A stretch of DNA of 64,000 bases, taken from positions 1,570,001 to 1,634,000 of the forward strand of contig NC_015520.1 of the NCBI RefSeq assembly GCF_000213255.1, read 5' to 3'. How positions within the stretch are numbered: position 1 is the stretch's first letter; each line of letters begins with the position of its first letter. The translations under genes were made by a program, and so were the position numbers. Below the pieces are notes generated by a model that worked only from the letters and a program-made list of their open reading frames with translations, made no database searches and was not told where the DNA came from. The stretch comes from Mahella australiensis 50-1 BON (GTDB lineage: Bacteria; Bacillota; Clostridia; Mahellales; Mahellaceae). Below, piece by piece: positions 50,366 to 60,130 of the stretch.

Positions 50366-50746
50366 ATAGAATTTTGATAATTTTATATTTTTCTACTCCA
50401 AGCTCATCATATAATAACGCAGAAATACATTTATATATGACGTATATTTCACAATGCAATATAATATCTAATATTTAAGTGCACATCGGTGCTAGGGCGA
50501 TTTATAGAACCGATACTCTACCAGTTTCCGGCTCCTATAATCAATAAACAAATATACAATGCTATTTTTATAACAACATTATTATATCAATGCCTTGTGA
50601 ATAATTCATCAATCGTCCATTCATAATATAATAGCCTATTGACTTTCAAATAGCGTATTATATAATATAATTAGTTTTTACAAAAAGATGCTTACATCGA
50701 TTTTGCAGGATTTAGATTATAAATATTCACTATGGAGGTGAAATAA
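50366..50746. other. intergenic region, AT-rich
   Basis: No gene or long repeat is evident. Near its right end TTGACT (50639-50644), a 16-bp spacer and TATAAT (50661-50666) form a promoter for the small membrane peptide gene. Confidence 0.6.
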
Positions 50747-50911
50747 ATGTTTTGGATTATAGCAATTGTAGCTATAGTAGCTATAGTAGCAGCGATAATG
50801 TACGAGTATAAAACGATAAAACCCAAATACTCGGATGAAATGATAGAAAAAGAAAACGAAATGGATAAGGGATATGATAGCATATATTCTAGCAAAAAAC
50901 GCATGGCATAA
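50747..50911 (+). CDS. small single-span membrane protein (54 residues)
   Basis: Too short for routine gene calling but well supported: GGAGGTG 8 nt before the ATG, its own promoter at 50639-50666 and a terminator after it. Residues 1-18 form a hydrophobic helix (FWIIAIVAIVAIVAAIMY), and the remaining ~35 residues are charged (KENEMDKGYDSIYSS) and probably cytoplasmic. No recognised family. Confidence 0.7.
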   Translation: MFWIIAIVAIVAIVAAIMYEYKTIKPKYSDEMIEKENEMDKGYDSIYSSKKRMA

Positions 50912-50920
50912 ATTTGGATA

Positions 50921-50969
50921 AAAGCCCCCAAGGCCTCTTCTACTGTTGATTCTTGGGAGCTTTTTTATT
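50921..50969. terminator. bidirectional terminator
   Basis: AAAGCCCCCAAG (50921-50932) pairs with CTTGGGAGCTTT (50952-50963) with one mismatch, followed by TTTT on the plus strand. It overlaps the 3' end of the convergent membrane-protein gene. Confidence 0.75.
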
Positions 50970-51647
50970 ACTGTATGCGATCCATGCCATCGATGCCGCA
51001 AATATAACCACCATGGCCGTAGCGGCATATAGCAATATGCGAAAGGCCGCGTCGGCGAAAAAGCCTTCATTAAATATATTTATTAGCGTATCAGTCGATG
51101 GGTCCAGTTGCCAAAGGTCGTTGTTGAAAAAAGTCAAATGAAAGTATACAAACCAGCGGTCAAAATCAGTAGCCAGAAGCAGAGCCACAATGGCTCCTAG
51201 TGCTAAAGGAATTCCGGCAGCCCAAGCCAACGCCCTTGCAATACCGTCTATACCTTTCGTATGCCCCCACAACCCTACGACAGCTATAGAAACAATACTT
51301 AAGATTGCGGCCCACAGCCGCAAAGCAAATCCGCTTTCAAACAGGCCGCGTACATCATCCATATGCATCAATTCTTTATCGTTGAATAGCAGCCTTTGCC
51401 GACCGTTCACCACAACCTGCATATTTAATTCGTCCTTCTGCAAGCTTAGATAATCTATGAATGCCTGCGCTACCTTGCTCAGTTGATCCCTATCCATGCC
51501 AGTAGCTTCCGCCCTGTCGTACTTCTCGAATTCTTTCATAAAAAAGCCTTGGTTAAATGCCACAAGCTGTACCGATGTAAGCACTATAGCTATAGGTAAT
51601 GCTACAGCCAATATAATAGTAAAAACTACAGATATTGCTTTATTCAT
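50940..51647 (-). CDS. DUF1461/TIGR01906-like integral membrane protein
   Basis: 235 residues with four membrane segments: one at the N-terminus, three after an extracytoplasmic domain of ~70 residues that contains FNDKELMHMDDVRGLFESG, typical for this uncharacterised family. Start chosen at ATG 51647 after GAGGAAGTGG; an in-frame ATG 33 nt earlier is possible. Last gene of the long leftward run. Confidence 0.82.
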   Translation of the reverse strand: MNKAISVVFTIILAVALPIAIVLTSVQLVAFNQGFFMKEFEKYDRAEATGMDRDQLSKVAQAFIDYLSLQKDELNMQVVVNGRQRLLFNDKELMHMDDVRGLFESGFALRLWAAILSIVSIAVVGLWGHTKGIDGIARALAWAAGIPLALGAIVALLLATDFDRWFVYFHLTFFNNDLWQLDPSTDTLINIFNEGFFADAAFRILLYAATAMVVIFAASMAWIAYSNKKAPKNQQ

Positions 51648-51745
51648 GTTTCCACTTCCTCTCTTTCGATTCATAGCCACGCTTGGTAATGGTCAACCTC
51701 CGGCCCATGCTCCCATTTCCCATAGAGTGGCACAATTTCCCATTG

Positions 51746-54592
51746 TCACAGCCTTTTTTGCCTGTGCGTGCGCCTGGCATCCATAAGCCGCGAGGCTATG
51801 TCCGCGGGCTGACCATTTTCCTGCTTGTTAGTCGCTGGCTGCTCATCAGCCGTCTGTTCGCCCGCTGTTGGCTGCTTATCAGCCACCCGCACGTCCACTG
51901 CAGACCGCTCATCCGATCGCTCATCGAGTTTTCGAGCGCCCTCGGCTGCCGGCTTAGACGGTGATACAAGCTTGACATCGATATGCGCCGGATTAACCGA
52001 CTGCTCATCGGCTTGAGTGGGGCGGTATTTACGGCGCTCGGGCAGACTGGCCATCAGCGCAGCCCACAGCGCTTCTATCTTAAGGCGCCGCAGCGCTATA
52101 TCCAATACGAACAGCAGCAGGGCCAGCGGCAGAAGATATGGAGCAAGCTCGGTCTGTTTCCATACCGGTTCCGAATCATCGGCAAAAACCTGCTCCGGTC
52201 TATCTATGATTCTGCCGCCGGTTTTGGCTACCACCTGTTCCAAAAGCCGCTTTGAGCTTTTATACCTTATATCGTATTCCGGGGAGTACGTAATGGCAAG
52301 CCCGCTGTCGACGGCGTTTATAACCTTGCCATCTTCCTGCTGCTGCGCCCTGACTAGATAAACGCCAGGTTCGTCTATATCGAAACTGCCGCTGTACTGC
52401 CCGGGGCGACTGGCCTGCAGCTCCACGCTCTGCTGTTTGCCGTCGGGAGCTATGACGACGGCGTCGGACTGCGTCGTTTTATCGGTTGTCAGCGTCAATT
52501 TCCCTTTGTCGCCATCGCGCTCCACCTGTATCAAACCCGCTGACTGTTCGTCCGACGGCAGTATGCTCGACACCGCGTTAAGCCAGAACTCGGCGCCTTT
52601 ATCCCATGTCAGCCAATCCTGCGTCCATGCGCCGCGCAGATCGCTTGTCCACGCCACCACGTTGCCCAAACCGTACTGCCACTGCGCCAATACGGGATCT
52701 GAGCGGTCGCTGGACAATACCACGTTAGCCAATGGTTTCGGAGTGGTGGCCGTATAGCCGTGCAGCAGCGGAAAGCCCGATCGGAAATCAGCTATGATAG
52801 GCGAATAACCGGTTACAGTGGGATAAAAGGTACGGTTCTGCAGATAGCTTTGCGTGGCTAGATAGGTTTCCTTTGTAAGTATCTTGGGTATATTGCTGAA
52901 TTCGTCGGTATAGTAATAACGTCCGTTGCCTATCTCAGCCAGGCGCGACAACAAGTTTTTGTCCGCGTCCATACCCACAGCCACCGATGAGAGCGTTATG
53001 CCGTCTTCGGCCATCCGGTGAGCAATACCGTCAAAGTCGCCGGTCGCTGACTGACCGTCGGTCAGCACAATTATATGCTTCAGCTTGGTATCGGCCTCCT
53101 CGAGCGCTTTATAGGCCAGGTCCAGCGCAGGGTACATATTGGTGCCACCGCCCGGCCTTATGGTACCTATGCTGTCCTGTATTTCGGCCAAATCGTCAGC
53201 CTGCCGCATGCCGACCACCCAAGACGCAGCATCGTCGAAACATATAACGCCCACCGAATCGGTGGGGCGGAGCGCCTCGGTAGATCGTATGGCTGCCTCT
53301 TTGGCCATCTCCAACTTGGTTATGCCGTACTGCCCATCGGTCATGCTGCCCGATTTATCGATGACCAGTACCAATCCCAATGAGGGTATATCGGCCTTCT
53401 TCGACAGGTCCATATCGACCGGCAGCATTTTCTCAAGCTGCGTGCCCATATAGCCGCCGAGCATATAGCTGTTATCGCCGCCGCTGACCAGCATCCCCCT
53501 GCCCAATACCTTGACGAAGGAATCTATGGCCGGCATCCTCTCCTCTCCGATATCGTCGAACGATACGTCGCACAGTATAAGGGCCTGAAACTTCCTCAGC
53601 TCCTCCAGATCCGATGGTAACGTATGAGGAGTGAACAAAGTCGTTTTTATATCGGCCGCCTCTAATATCTTTATAATCTCGCGGCCTTCGCCCTCCTGTC
53701 CTTCCACTATTCCCACCGTAGGAACGCCTTTTATATTAACATAAGCGTCCATCTGGTTGTTTTGAAGCACACCGTCCTTATCCGTCTGCAGTTCGGCCTC
53801 GTATGTTTTTATGCCGCTGGTATCAGCCTTGTCCTTAAATATAAACCTATTTTCGCCTTTCTGTATCTGCACATCCTGCTGCCCGATGAGTTGGCGATCA
53901 GCGTATAGCCTCAAAACAGCCGATGCATTGACCGTGCTGTCTATCGCCACGCTTATGTCGTAGCTTTGGCCTTCATAAAGCTCGGACGGTATATCCAATG
54001 ATGTTATCTGCACCTCTTGTTCGGGCATGCTGTCCAGAAAAACGGCGTCCACGCGCACCCCCTGCTGTGCCAGCGCCATCGCCCGTTTTACGGCGTCGCC
54101 GGTATTTTGATTGCCGTCGGTCATGAGCACTATGCGTTTCCCGGCGTCGCCCGGCATTATGGCGCCGGCCGTCTGAAGGGCGCTGTCGATATCGGTATGA
54201 TTGACATCGGGCGTGGTTTCCCACTGTCTGAAATTCATTTCGTCAGCTATAGACTGCTCCACCAAAGCGTTTTTGCCGAATGCCAACACGCCGGTTTTAA
54301 ACCCCTCGGGCTTAAACTCCATCGATTGCTTTATGAAGTCAGCCATAGCATCCTTTGCTCCAGACATGCTGGCCGAGAGATCGGCTACGAACACCACGGC
54401 CGTTTCATCGCTGCGCACCTTCAGGCTGAATCCGGCCAAAGAGAGTATTATGAGCATCGTTATGACCATGCGTATGGCCGTGACATACCTGTCTTTTCTC
54501 GTACGGCGGCCATGCCGCGACGCCCATATTATAAAAGCCGCGACGGGCACCACCAGCAATAGCAGCCATGGGTTTATGAAATCAATAGCCAC
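51746..54592 (-). CDS. large membrane protein with two von Willebrand A domains
   Basis: 948 residues. Two N-terminal membrane helices (~11-24, ~45-62), VWA-1 with MIDAS residues VADLSASMSG (~70), a GATase-like segment (~310-405) with MLVSGGDNSYMLGGY, VWA-2 with VIDKSGSMTDG (~424), a DPVLAQWQYGLGNVVAW region, a late membrane helix (~838-856) and a hydrophilic, Glu/Gln-rich tail of ~80 residues. GTG start overlapping the previous stop by 11 bp. Likely a scaffold in the MoxR system; exact role unknown. Confidence 0.85.
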   Translation of the reverse strand: MAIDFINPWLLLLVVPVAAFIIWASRHGRRTRKDRYVTAIRMVITMLIILSLAGFSLKVRSDETAVVFVADLSASMSGAKDAMADFIKQSMEFKPEGFKTGVLAFGKNALVEQSIADEMNFRQWETTPDVNHTDIDSALQTAGAIMPGDAGKRIVLMTDGNQNTGDAVKRAMALAQQGVRVDAVFLDSMPEQEVQITSLDIPSELYEGQSYDISVAIDSTVNASAVLRLYADRQLIGQQDVQIQKGENRFIFKDKADTSGIKTYEAELQTDKDGVLQNNQMDAYVNIKGVPTVGIVEGQEGEGREIIKILEAADIKTTLFTPHTLPSDLEELRKFQALILCDVSFDDIGEERMPAIDSFVKVLGRGMLVSGGDNSYMLGGYMGTQLEKMLPVDMDLSKKADIPSLGLVLVIDKSGSMTDGQYGITKLEMAKEAAIRSTEALRPTDSVGVICFDDAASWVVGMRQADDLAEIQDSIGTIRPGGGTNMYPALDLAYKALEEADTKLKHIIVLTDGQSATGDFDGIAHRMAEDGITLSSVAVGMDADKNLLSRLAEIGNGRYYYTDEFSNIPKILTKETYLATQSYLQNRTFYPTVTGYSPIIADFRSGFPLLHGYTATTPKPLANVVLSSDRSDPVLAQWQYGLGNVVAWTSDLRGAWTQDWLTWDKGAEFWLNAVSSILPSDEQSAGLIQVERDGDKGKLTLTTDKTTQSDAVVIAPDGKQQSVELQASRPGQYSGSFDIDEPGVYLVRAQQQEDGKVINAVDSGLAITYSPEYDIRYKSSKRLLEQVVAKTGGRIIDRPEQVFADDSEPVWKQTELAPYLLPLALLLFVLDIALRRLKIEALWAALMASLPERRKYRPTQADEQSVNPAHIDVKLVSPSKPAAEGARKLDERSDERSAVDVRVADKQPTAGEQTADEQPATNKQENGQPADIASRLMDARRTHRQKRL

Positions 54593-56396
54593 GTTGATAT
54601 ACCTGCCATTCTATGAGTACTAACAACAATGCGAGCCATGCCAGATAAGGCTTCAATTCGGTGCGCGATACAGGATTTGCGCCGGTTTGCTGAGATGGCG
54701 CTTGAGCATATGACTTACCATCCGCCGCAAGATCGGACTCCTGCTCCGTAGGTATGGTCACCGTAAAATACCCTTTGGCTGAGCCACCGTTCCACCGCTG
54801 CTCGACGGTGTACACGCCCACCTCATCGGCATAAGCGAAAGGAGCCGGCGGGAATGGCGGCGCCACTGCCACGGTTTTGCCCGACGGCGTTATGACGTTT
54901 ACATTCTCGGCCTGCGGCAGCGGGTTTATGTCGACGTCGCTGCCTGCATAAATCTGCACATCGTTGTCCACGACCGGCGGCAGCATCCATGCCAACACAT
55001 TTTGCATGAGTATGGGAAAATCCATCTTAAGAGGCATATCGCTGTCGTGAAGGTCAAACGCAAACGCCGCTATGCGCCTGCTATCCTGCTCACCCGCCAG
55101 CATGAGCGGATGGGTTTCATCGCCGAACAACACGTCGGCCCACGTCGGGACCTCTATATCCACGGCTTTAGCTATATGAAATTCTTCGGGCCGGACGTAT
55201 TTCATAAGATCAGCATATGTCGACAGATCCCGGGCTTTAACGCCGCTCGGTTCATAAGAGGCGCCGACTTTCAACATATCATTTTCGCCCTTGGGATTGA
55301 ATACTATGATATTGCCGTCTTTGGGCGTTTCTGCCGGCATATAGCCATCGAATATATACAGCCTGTAGCCGCTCATATCGCCCGCCTGATCATATGTTGT
55401 CTTAAATACCTCTATATCGTTTCTAAGGCTCAATGCCTTTTCCAAAAAGGCGTTACGCTGCGTGATCAGCAGCACCTTGGCTTTATCGGCGGCGCGTATG
55501 GCAGCCCATCCGGCGTTGTCGGCCATGAGGTCATCTTCATTCAATATGCGTATCTCTATGATGCCGGCGTTATCCGGTATATCGTTCCAATAAACATCGG
55601 CTGCCTCGCCTGCTGGTATGTTTACCTCTTTTACATCTATTGTCTTACCATCGGCCAGGCACTCCACCGACAGCGTCGCGTCGCCGCCGAAGTTGGCTAC
55701 CTTGGACAACACAGCTATGCCGTCGTCGGCCGCGGTATAGCTGACGCCCGCTACCGCCCTGTTAATCGGATCGCCGCGTATGACCACCGACTGATACGCC
55801 TTATCGTCAAAGCCATACGGCTTGTCGCTGTATATATAAACGCGCGCATCCTTGCGCTCCTTTAGCATGGCCTGGGCCAGATATACGGCGTCATCCATAT
55901 TATCGGCCGCGTTACCGGGTTTTAAGCCGTTGAGCGCATCCTTGAGCACTGCCCTGTCCGACGACCAATTGGCGGCTATGCGGGCCTTGCCGTCAACGGT
56001 TATGATGCTCATATGCTCCTTAGGCAACAAACCATCTATCAGCTTATCTATCTCCCCCTTGGCCTTGTCGAAGCGGCTAGGCTTGACATCGACGGCCCGC
56101 ATGCTGGCCGATGCATCCAGTATGACCACATAATCGTAACCCTGAGCCTGCGATGCCAAATAAGGCCTGGCTATCATAAGCGTCATAACGGCCGCGGCCA
56201 AAAGCTGGAGCAGTAACAGCAGGTTTCTTTTAAAGCGCTGCCACGGCTGACTGGCCTGCACATCCTTCAAAGCCATCCTCCACAGAAAGGTGCTGGATAC
56301 CTCCACGTCTTCATGCTGTTGCTTGAGCAGGTAAAGCAGTATTATAGCTGGAATGGACAGCCCGAATAACAGACCCCACGGGTTGATAAAGTTCAT
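54582..56396 (-). CDS. BatA-like membrane protein with VWA domain
   Basis: 604 residues. N-terminal BatA-type region with membrane helices at ~7-24 and ~57-76, VWA domain with VVILDASASM (~88-97), then a long beta-rich extracytoplasmic segment and a C-terminal helix. Starts within the stop of the DUF58 gene (ATGA). VWA proteins of this type act with MoxR ATPases and DUF58 proteins in an envelope-related assembly process. Confidence 0.88.
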   Translation of the reverse strand: MNFINPWGLLFGLSIPAIILLYLLKQQHEDVEVSSTFLWRMALKDVQASQPWQRFKRNLLLLLQLLAAAVMTLMIARPYLASQAQGYDYVVILDASASMRAVDVKPSRFDKAKGEIDKLIDGLLPKEHMSIITVDGKARIAANWSSDRAVLKDALNGLKPGNAADNMDDAVYLAQAMLKERKDARVYIYSDKPYGFDDKAYQSVVIRGDPINRAVAGVSYTAADDGIAVLSKVANFGGDATLSVECLADGKTIDVKEVNIPAGEAADVYWNDIPDNAGIIEIRILNEDDLMADNAGWAAIRAADKAKVLLITQRNAFLEKALSLRNDIEVFKTTYDQAGDMSGYRLYIFDGYMPAETPKDGNIIVFNPKGENDMLKVGASYEPSGVKARDLSTYADLMKYVRPEEFHIAKAVDIEVPTWADVLFGDETHPLMLAGEQDSRRIAAFAFDLHDSDMPLKMDFPILMQNVLAWMLPPVVDNDVQIYAGSDVDINPLPQAENVNVITPSGKTVAVAPPFPPAPFAYADEVGVYTVEQRWNGGSAKGYFTVTIPTEQESDLAADGKSYAQAPSQQTGANPVSRTELKPYLAWLALLLVLIEWQVYQRGY

Positions 56397-57274
56397 CTCA
56401 CAACCCCCATTTTGAAAAGGTTGTCGAATATAACCCTGTCCACACCTGCCGCGCTGCTGACAGGGATATAATGCACGCCGTGCTCATAGCAAAACCGGCG
56501 GTTATCGTCGATAAAATCGTCCAAAGCCTTCCTATAAGCCGACAGCACGTCCTGTTTTATGGTGATATCACGGTATTCATAGCCCTCTATGTCCAGCAGC
56601 CGCACGCTGTCCTGCCACGGCGGCTCCAGTTCCTGAGGCGCCAGTATATGTATTATGGTAACATCCTGTTTTTTGTATTGCAGGTATTTTATCCCATCTT
56701 TGTAACCGTCTTCGGAAAAAAGGTCGGTCAATATGATGGATATGCCGCTTTTTGAGCCCAGCCCCTCATATGATTTTATAGCGCCCGACAGGCCGGTCTT
56801 GCCGTCAAAAGCGATATCGTCTATGAACCTGAGCGCGCGCCAAAAGGATTGTTTGCCCGAAAGGGCCTTCATGCTCGCCCGCGCCTTCTGATTCACCGCC
56901 GACACCGCCGCCCTGTCGAAATTGGACAGCGCGATATACACGAGGGCCGCGGCTATCTGCTTTGCGAAAAATCCCTTGTTGGGCTGCCCCCAGTCCATGG
57001 ATTTGCTGCAATCGAGAAAGACGGTAACGACGGTCTCCCTCTCTTCGGTGAAAAGCTTGATAAAAAGCCTTTCAAAGCGCGCGTAAGCATTCCAGTCGAT
57101 GCGCCGGAAATCATCGCCGGGTACGTATTCCTTATAATCCGAGAATTCCACCGAGCTACCTTTAGCGCCGGATTTGCGGTTACCACCGGCATCGCCTTTA
57201 ACCAACATGTGCGCCGACAGCGATAAATGCTCAAGTTTATGTAGAAAATCCTGAGTCAAAAGCGTCTGAGCCAC
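56393..57274 (-). CDS. DUF58 protein
   Basis: 293 residues. DUF58 signature GSSVEFSDYKEYVPGDDFRR, IDWNAYARFERLF, then a VWA-like half with TVFLDCSKSMDWG. No membrane segment. GTG start at 57274, 11 bp after moxR. Typically encoded directly after MoxR. Confidence 0.92.
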   Translation of the reverse strand: MAQTLLTQDFLHKLEHLSLSAHMLVKGDAGGNRKSGAKGSSVEFSDYKEYVPGDDFRRIDWNAYARFERLFIKLFTEERETVVTVFLDCSKSMDWGQPNKGFFAKQIAAALVYIALSNFDRAAVSAVNQKARASMKALSGKQSFWRALRFIDDIAFDGKTGLSGAIKSYEGLGSKSGISIILTDLFSEDGYKDGIKYLQYKKQDVTIIHILAPQELEPPWQDSVRLLDIEGYEYRDITIKQDVLSAYRKALDDFIDDNRRFCYEHGVHYIPVSSAAGVDRVIFDNLFKMGVVR

Positions 57275-57285
57275 TGCGTCATCCC

Positions 57286-58275
57286 CTATTCGGCCAAAGC
57301 ATTTATTATCTCGTCTATAATGCCGTCCGGCGTGCGGCCTTCGGCCAGGCCCTCGAAGTTCAGAAATATCCTATGGCGCAGTGCGGGATATGCCGTATAC
57401 TTTATATCGTCGAACGACACGTTATAACGACCTTCCATAAGCGCACGGACCTTGGAAGCCGCTATTATAGCCTGAGCGCCGCGCGGACTGGATCCGTAGC
57501 GTACATAGCGTTTGGCGACATCCGGCGCCCCGTCTATCTCAGGGTGAGTGGCCAGCACCAGTCTTAGAGCGTAATCCTGTACGCCACGGGCTATGGGTAC
57601 ACGCCGGGCTATCTCCCTCAAATGCAGTATAACGTCGCCGTCGGCCGCCTTATTCGCGGTTATCTCATCGCCGGCAGTGGTCAGATCTATAATGGCGTGC
57701 AGCTCATCGAGGGAAGGAAAATCTACCAGCAGCTTGAAAAAGAAGCGGTCCAGTTGAGCCTCTGGCAACGGATAGGTGCCTTCCTGCTCCAACGGGTTCT
57801 GTGTGGCCAATACGAAATATGGCTCGGGCAAGCCGCGCGTCTGCCCGGCCACCGTCACGCTATGCTCCTGCATGGCCTCCAGAAGCGCGCTTTGCGTCTT
57901 GGGCGTGGCACGGTTTATCTCATCGGCCAGCACTATATTGGCGAATACCGGCCCGGCTTGAAAACTGAATCTGTTATTGCCCTGTTCGTCCTTCACTATG
58001 ACATTGGTGCCGGTTATATCGGCCGGCATGAGATCGGGCGTAAACTGGATACGGTTAAAGCTCAGGTCCAGCACGTGGCCCAGCGTCTTGACCAGCCTGG
58101 TCTTGCCTAGGCCGGGCACGCCCTCCAGCAAAACATTGCCGCCGGCTATAACGGTCATGAGCACCTGGCGTATTATGTCGCGCTGGCCTATGATCTCCTT
58201 GGATATCTCGCTCTCTATGGATCTCACCTTATCGGCGAAAGATTCTATCATCTCGGCACTTATATCGTCCATCAT
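57286..58275 (-). CDS. MoxR-family AAA+ ATPase
   Basis: 329 residues. Walker A EGVPGLGKT, Walker B NIVLADEINRATPK, sensor LATQNPLEQEGTYPLPEAQLDRF, all typical MoxR. Chaperone-like ATPase thought to help assemble or activate partner proteins with the VWA proteins encoded next. ATG after GAAAGGGG. A repeat (copy 4) lies immediately upstream and separates it from the preceding gene. Confidence 0.95.
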   Translation of the reverse strand: MMDDISAEMIESFADKVRSIESEISKEIIGQRDIIRQVLMTVIAGGNVLLEGVPGLGKTRLVKTLGHVLDLSFNRIQFTPDLMPADITGTNVIVKDEQGNNRFSFQAGPVFANIVLADEINRATPKTQSALLEAMQEHSVTVAGQTRGLPEPYFVLATQNPLEQEGTYPLPEAQLDRFFFKLLVDFPSLDELHAIIDLTTAGDEITANKAADGDVILHLREIARRVPIARGVQDYALRLVLATHPEIDGAPDVAKRYVRYGSSPRGAQAIIAASKVRALMEGRYNVSFDDIKYTAYPALRHRIFLNFEGLAEGRTPDGIIDEIINALAE

Positions 58276-58299
58276 GTACCCCTTTCATATCTGATCTGT

Positions 58300-58447
58300 A
58301 ATTCAGGCATAAAGCTTTCGGCGTCCATCGTTGATTCACATGAGGCTTAACATATATCCGGAGCGGGCTTTTGAAGCGTAGGACCACAGCAATCTCTGAT
58401 TGCGTTGTGGTTCAGCTTCACAGCCGTAGCGAAGGATATATGTTAAG
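58300..58447 (+). repeat. copy 4 of the MITE-like structured repeat
   Basis: Contains GGCTTAACATATATCC (~58352-58367) and its exact complement (58431-58446), the same stem as copy 1 but with an A-U pair where copy 1 has G-C. The inner hairpin ACCACAGCAATC/GATTGC..TGTGGT is also preserved. The left end is a shortened CTGTAATTC terminus. It splits the leftward gene cluster between moxR and the 558-residue protein gene. Confidence 0.75.
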
Positions 58448-58452
58448 CCGCC

Positions 58453-60129
58453 TCACTCTACCAGCGAACTGAAATATTGCCTGACGATTTCGCGCATATT
58501 GGGCGGTATCGCGCCGCGCTCCATGCTCTCCATCGCCTGACTCTGATAATCGCCGAACACCTCGTTATACGGCATAAAGCCGTCGAGGCTGCCCACGCCG
58601 CTGCCCGCGTCGATTTGCTGGCTGCCACCGCTATCTGAAGGTTTATCGGCTATATGGCTGGTCTCTCCACCGTCACCCAGTCGCGTCGGATCATATATGC
58701 GCTCGTGTTCTGTATATGAATCGGCGTCACCTTCGGGTTTGTTCACGCTGCCGCCCGATGCGCCGCTGTCGTTATAGCCTGCATCCTGGCTTGTGTGGCC
58801 GCCGCCTATACCGCTGCCGCCTCCCGAACCGTTGCCCGAGCTATTGCTGTCCGAACCGGAACCACCACCTGAACCGCTGCCCGAACCTTTATTATTCGAG
58901 TCACTGCCCGCGTTTCCATCGGACCCGCCTTGCCCCTGCGAACCGCTGTCTTGAGAACCTTGGCTGCCCGATGATGCCATTTGCGTATCGCCTTGGCCCG
59001 CCGCCTGGGCTATATGCCCTTTCATCTGCTGAAGCATATATTGTATATCAGCCGGATCCCCCGATATTCCCTGGGCCATCTGCGTAAGCTGACCCTGCAG
59101 CCCGTCCAATGCGGCCGCGGATAAACCTGTGCCGCCTGCAATATCCGATGCTATGGCGTCGGCGGCGTTTTGTAGTCCGCCCTTGAGCTGTAGATCTTTT
59201 GCTGCGGCTGCGGCATCGGCCAATGCTTTTTGCAGATCGGCTGCGGCGTCTTTGTCCAACCCTTGCCCTAGCACGCTTTTCAGCTTCTCTATCTCCGACT
59301 CGATAGCCTCGGCGTCCCGACGCTCTATAGCGTCCGCCAACGCTTTGGAAGCGGCGCTTTTACCCAAGCTCTGGGCAACGGATTGCATTTCATTCGCCCT
59401 TGCCTGCTCGAGCTGTTCCTTGAGTGCATCCTCAGTTTTAGATATCTCCTTCATAGCCTCTTTATAATCCGACCGCTTTTTGAGGTCTTGCTTCAACTTT
59501 TCCAACAGCTCGGCTATATCCTGCTTCTGCTCATCGCTTATCTGTACCTCATGTGCCAATTCATCCTCCGCTTTATCTATATCGGCCAAACCTTTGTCGA
59601 TAGCCTCCTGAACGCGCACCCTTTCGCGTATAACTCTGTCCTGCGGATTCGGTATCAGCATGAGGGCGATCAACAGCGCTGTTGCGGCAGCAGCTGCATA
59701 CAGTCGGCGTTTGGACACCATCAATAAAGGTATCGATTTTGGATCGAACTGATTCAGGCGCTTTATAGTATCTTGACGTTGAAGTATTGCAAAAACATCA
59801 TTCCTGCCACTCAGCTCGTAAGATGTTATAACACGCTGCTGCAAACCGCGATCATCGATCTCATAAGCCACCTTGGTCAAAGATGGCTTGAATATCATGC
59901 CTAGTGCCATAAACACAGCTAAGACGGCTGCGCCACCGAGCAGTATATATAAATTCAATTCCATTATGGGGTAAAAAAACGACGCGATAACCCATATCAC
60001 AGTCTGGACAAGCGCTGCTACAAAGCCCAGAAAAACATAATTTACGAAATTCCTGAGCGATATCCTCCTGCGCAGCGGCAATATAGCTCTGTAAATATCG
60101 CCGTCAATAGCCGCTCTCATACCAGCCAT
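58453..60129 (-). CDS. membrane protein with coiled-coil and Gly/Ser-rich region
   Basis: 558 residues, no family recognised. Membrane segments at ~32-52, ~59-80 and ~142-158, an alpha-helical coiled-coil region (~168-345, rich in Ala/Glu/Lys), a low-complexity stretch of Gly, Ser, Asn and Asp (~370-450) and a more ordered C-terminus (FMPYNEVFGDYQSQAMESME). Similar polytopic proteins with glycine-rich linkers occur beside MoxR clusters. ATG 60129, 1 bp after the permease stop. Confidence 0.8.
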   Translation of the reverse strand: MAGMRAAIDGDIYRAILPLRRRISLRNFVNYVFLGFVAALVQTVIWVIASFFYPIMELNLYILLGGAAVLAVFMALGMIFKPSLTKVAYEIDDRGLQQRVITSYELSGRNDVFAILQRQDTIKRLNQFDPKSIPLLMVSKRRLYAAAAATALLIALMLIPNPQDRVIRERVRVQEAIDKGLADIDKAEDELAHEVQISDEQKQDIAELLEKLKQDLKKRSDYKEAMKEISKTEDALKEQLEQARANEMQSVAQSLGKSAASKALADAIERRDAEAIESEIEKLKSVLGQGLDKDAAADLQKALADAAAAAKDLQLKGGLQNAADAIASDIAGGTGLSAAALDGLQGQLTQMAQGISGDPADIQYMLQQMKGHIAQAAGQGDTQMASSGSQGSQDSGSQGQGGSDGNAGSDSNNKGSGSGSGGGSGSDSNSSGNGSGGGSGIGGGHTSQDAGYNDSGASGGSVNKPEGDADSYTEHERIYDPTRLGDGGETSHIADKPSDSGGSQQIDAGSGVGSLDGFMPYNEVFGDYQSQAMESMERGAIPPNMREIVRQYFSSLVE

Positions 60130-60130
60130 C

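Noticed and set aside
50692-51070. Minus-strand frames of 79 and 117 codons overlapping the small membrane peptide
   Set aside because: They are rich in Ile/Tyr/Phe from AT-rich DNA, without ribosome sites; the plus-strand 54-codon gene has a promoter, ribosome site and terminator.
55002-55865. 287-codon frame on the plus strand inside the BatA-like gene
   Set aside because: Antisense to a well supported gene and without family similarity or ribosome site; the same holds for the plus-strand frames at 33671-34414 and 10687-11319.
58780-58990. Short-period repetitive DNA, considered as a tandem repeat or CRISPR
   Set aside because: It encodes the Gly/Ser/Asn-rich linker of a membrane protein; units are irregular and there are no spacers.
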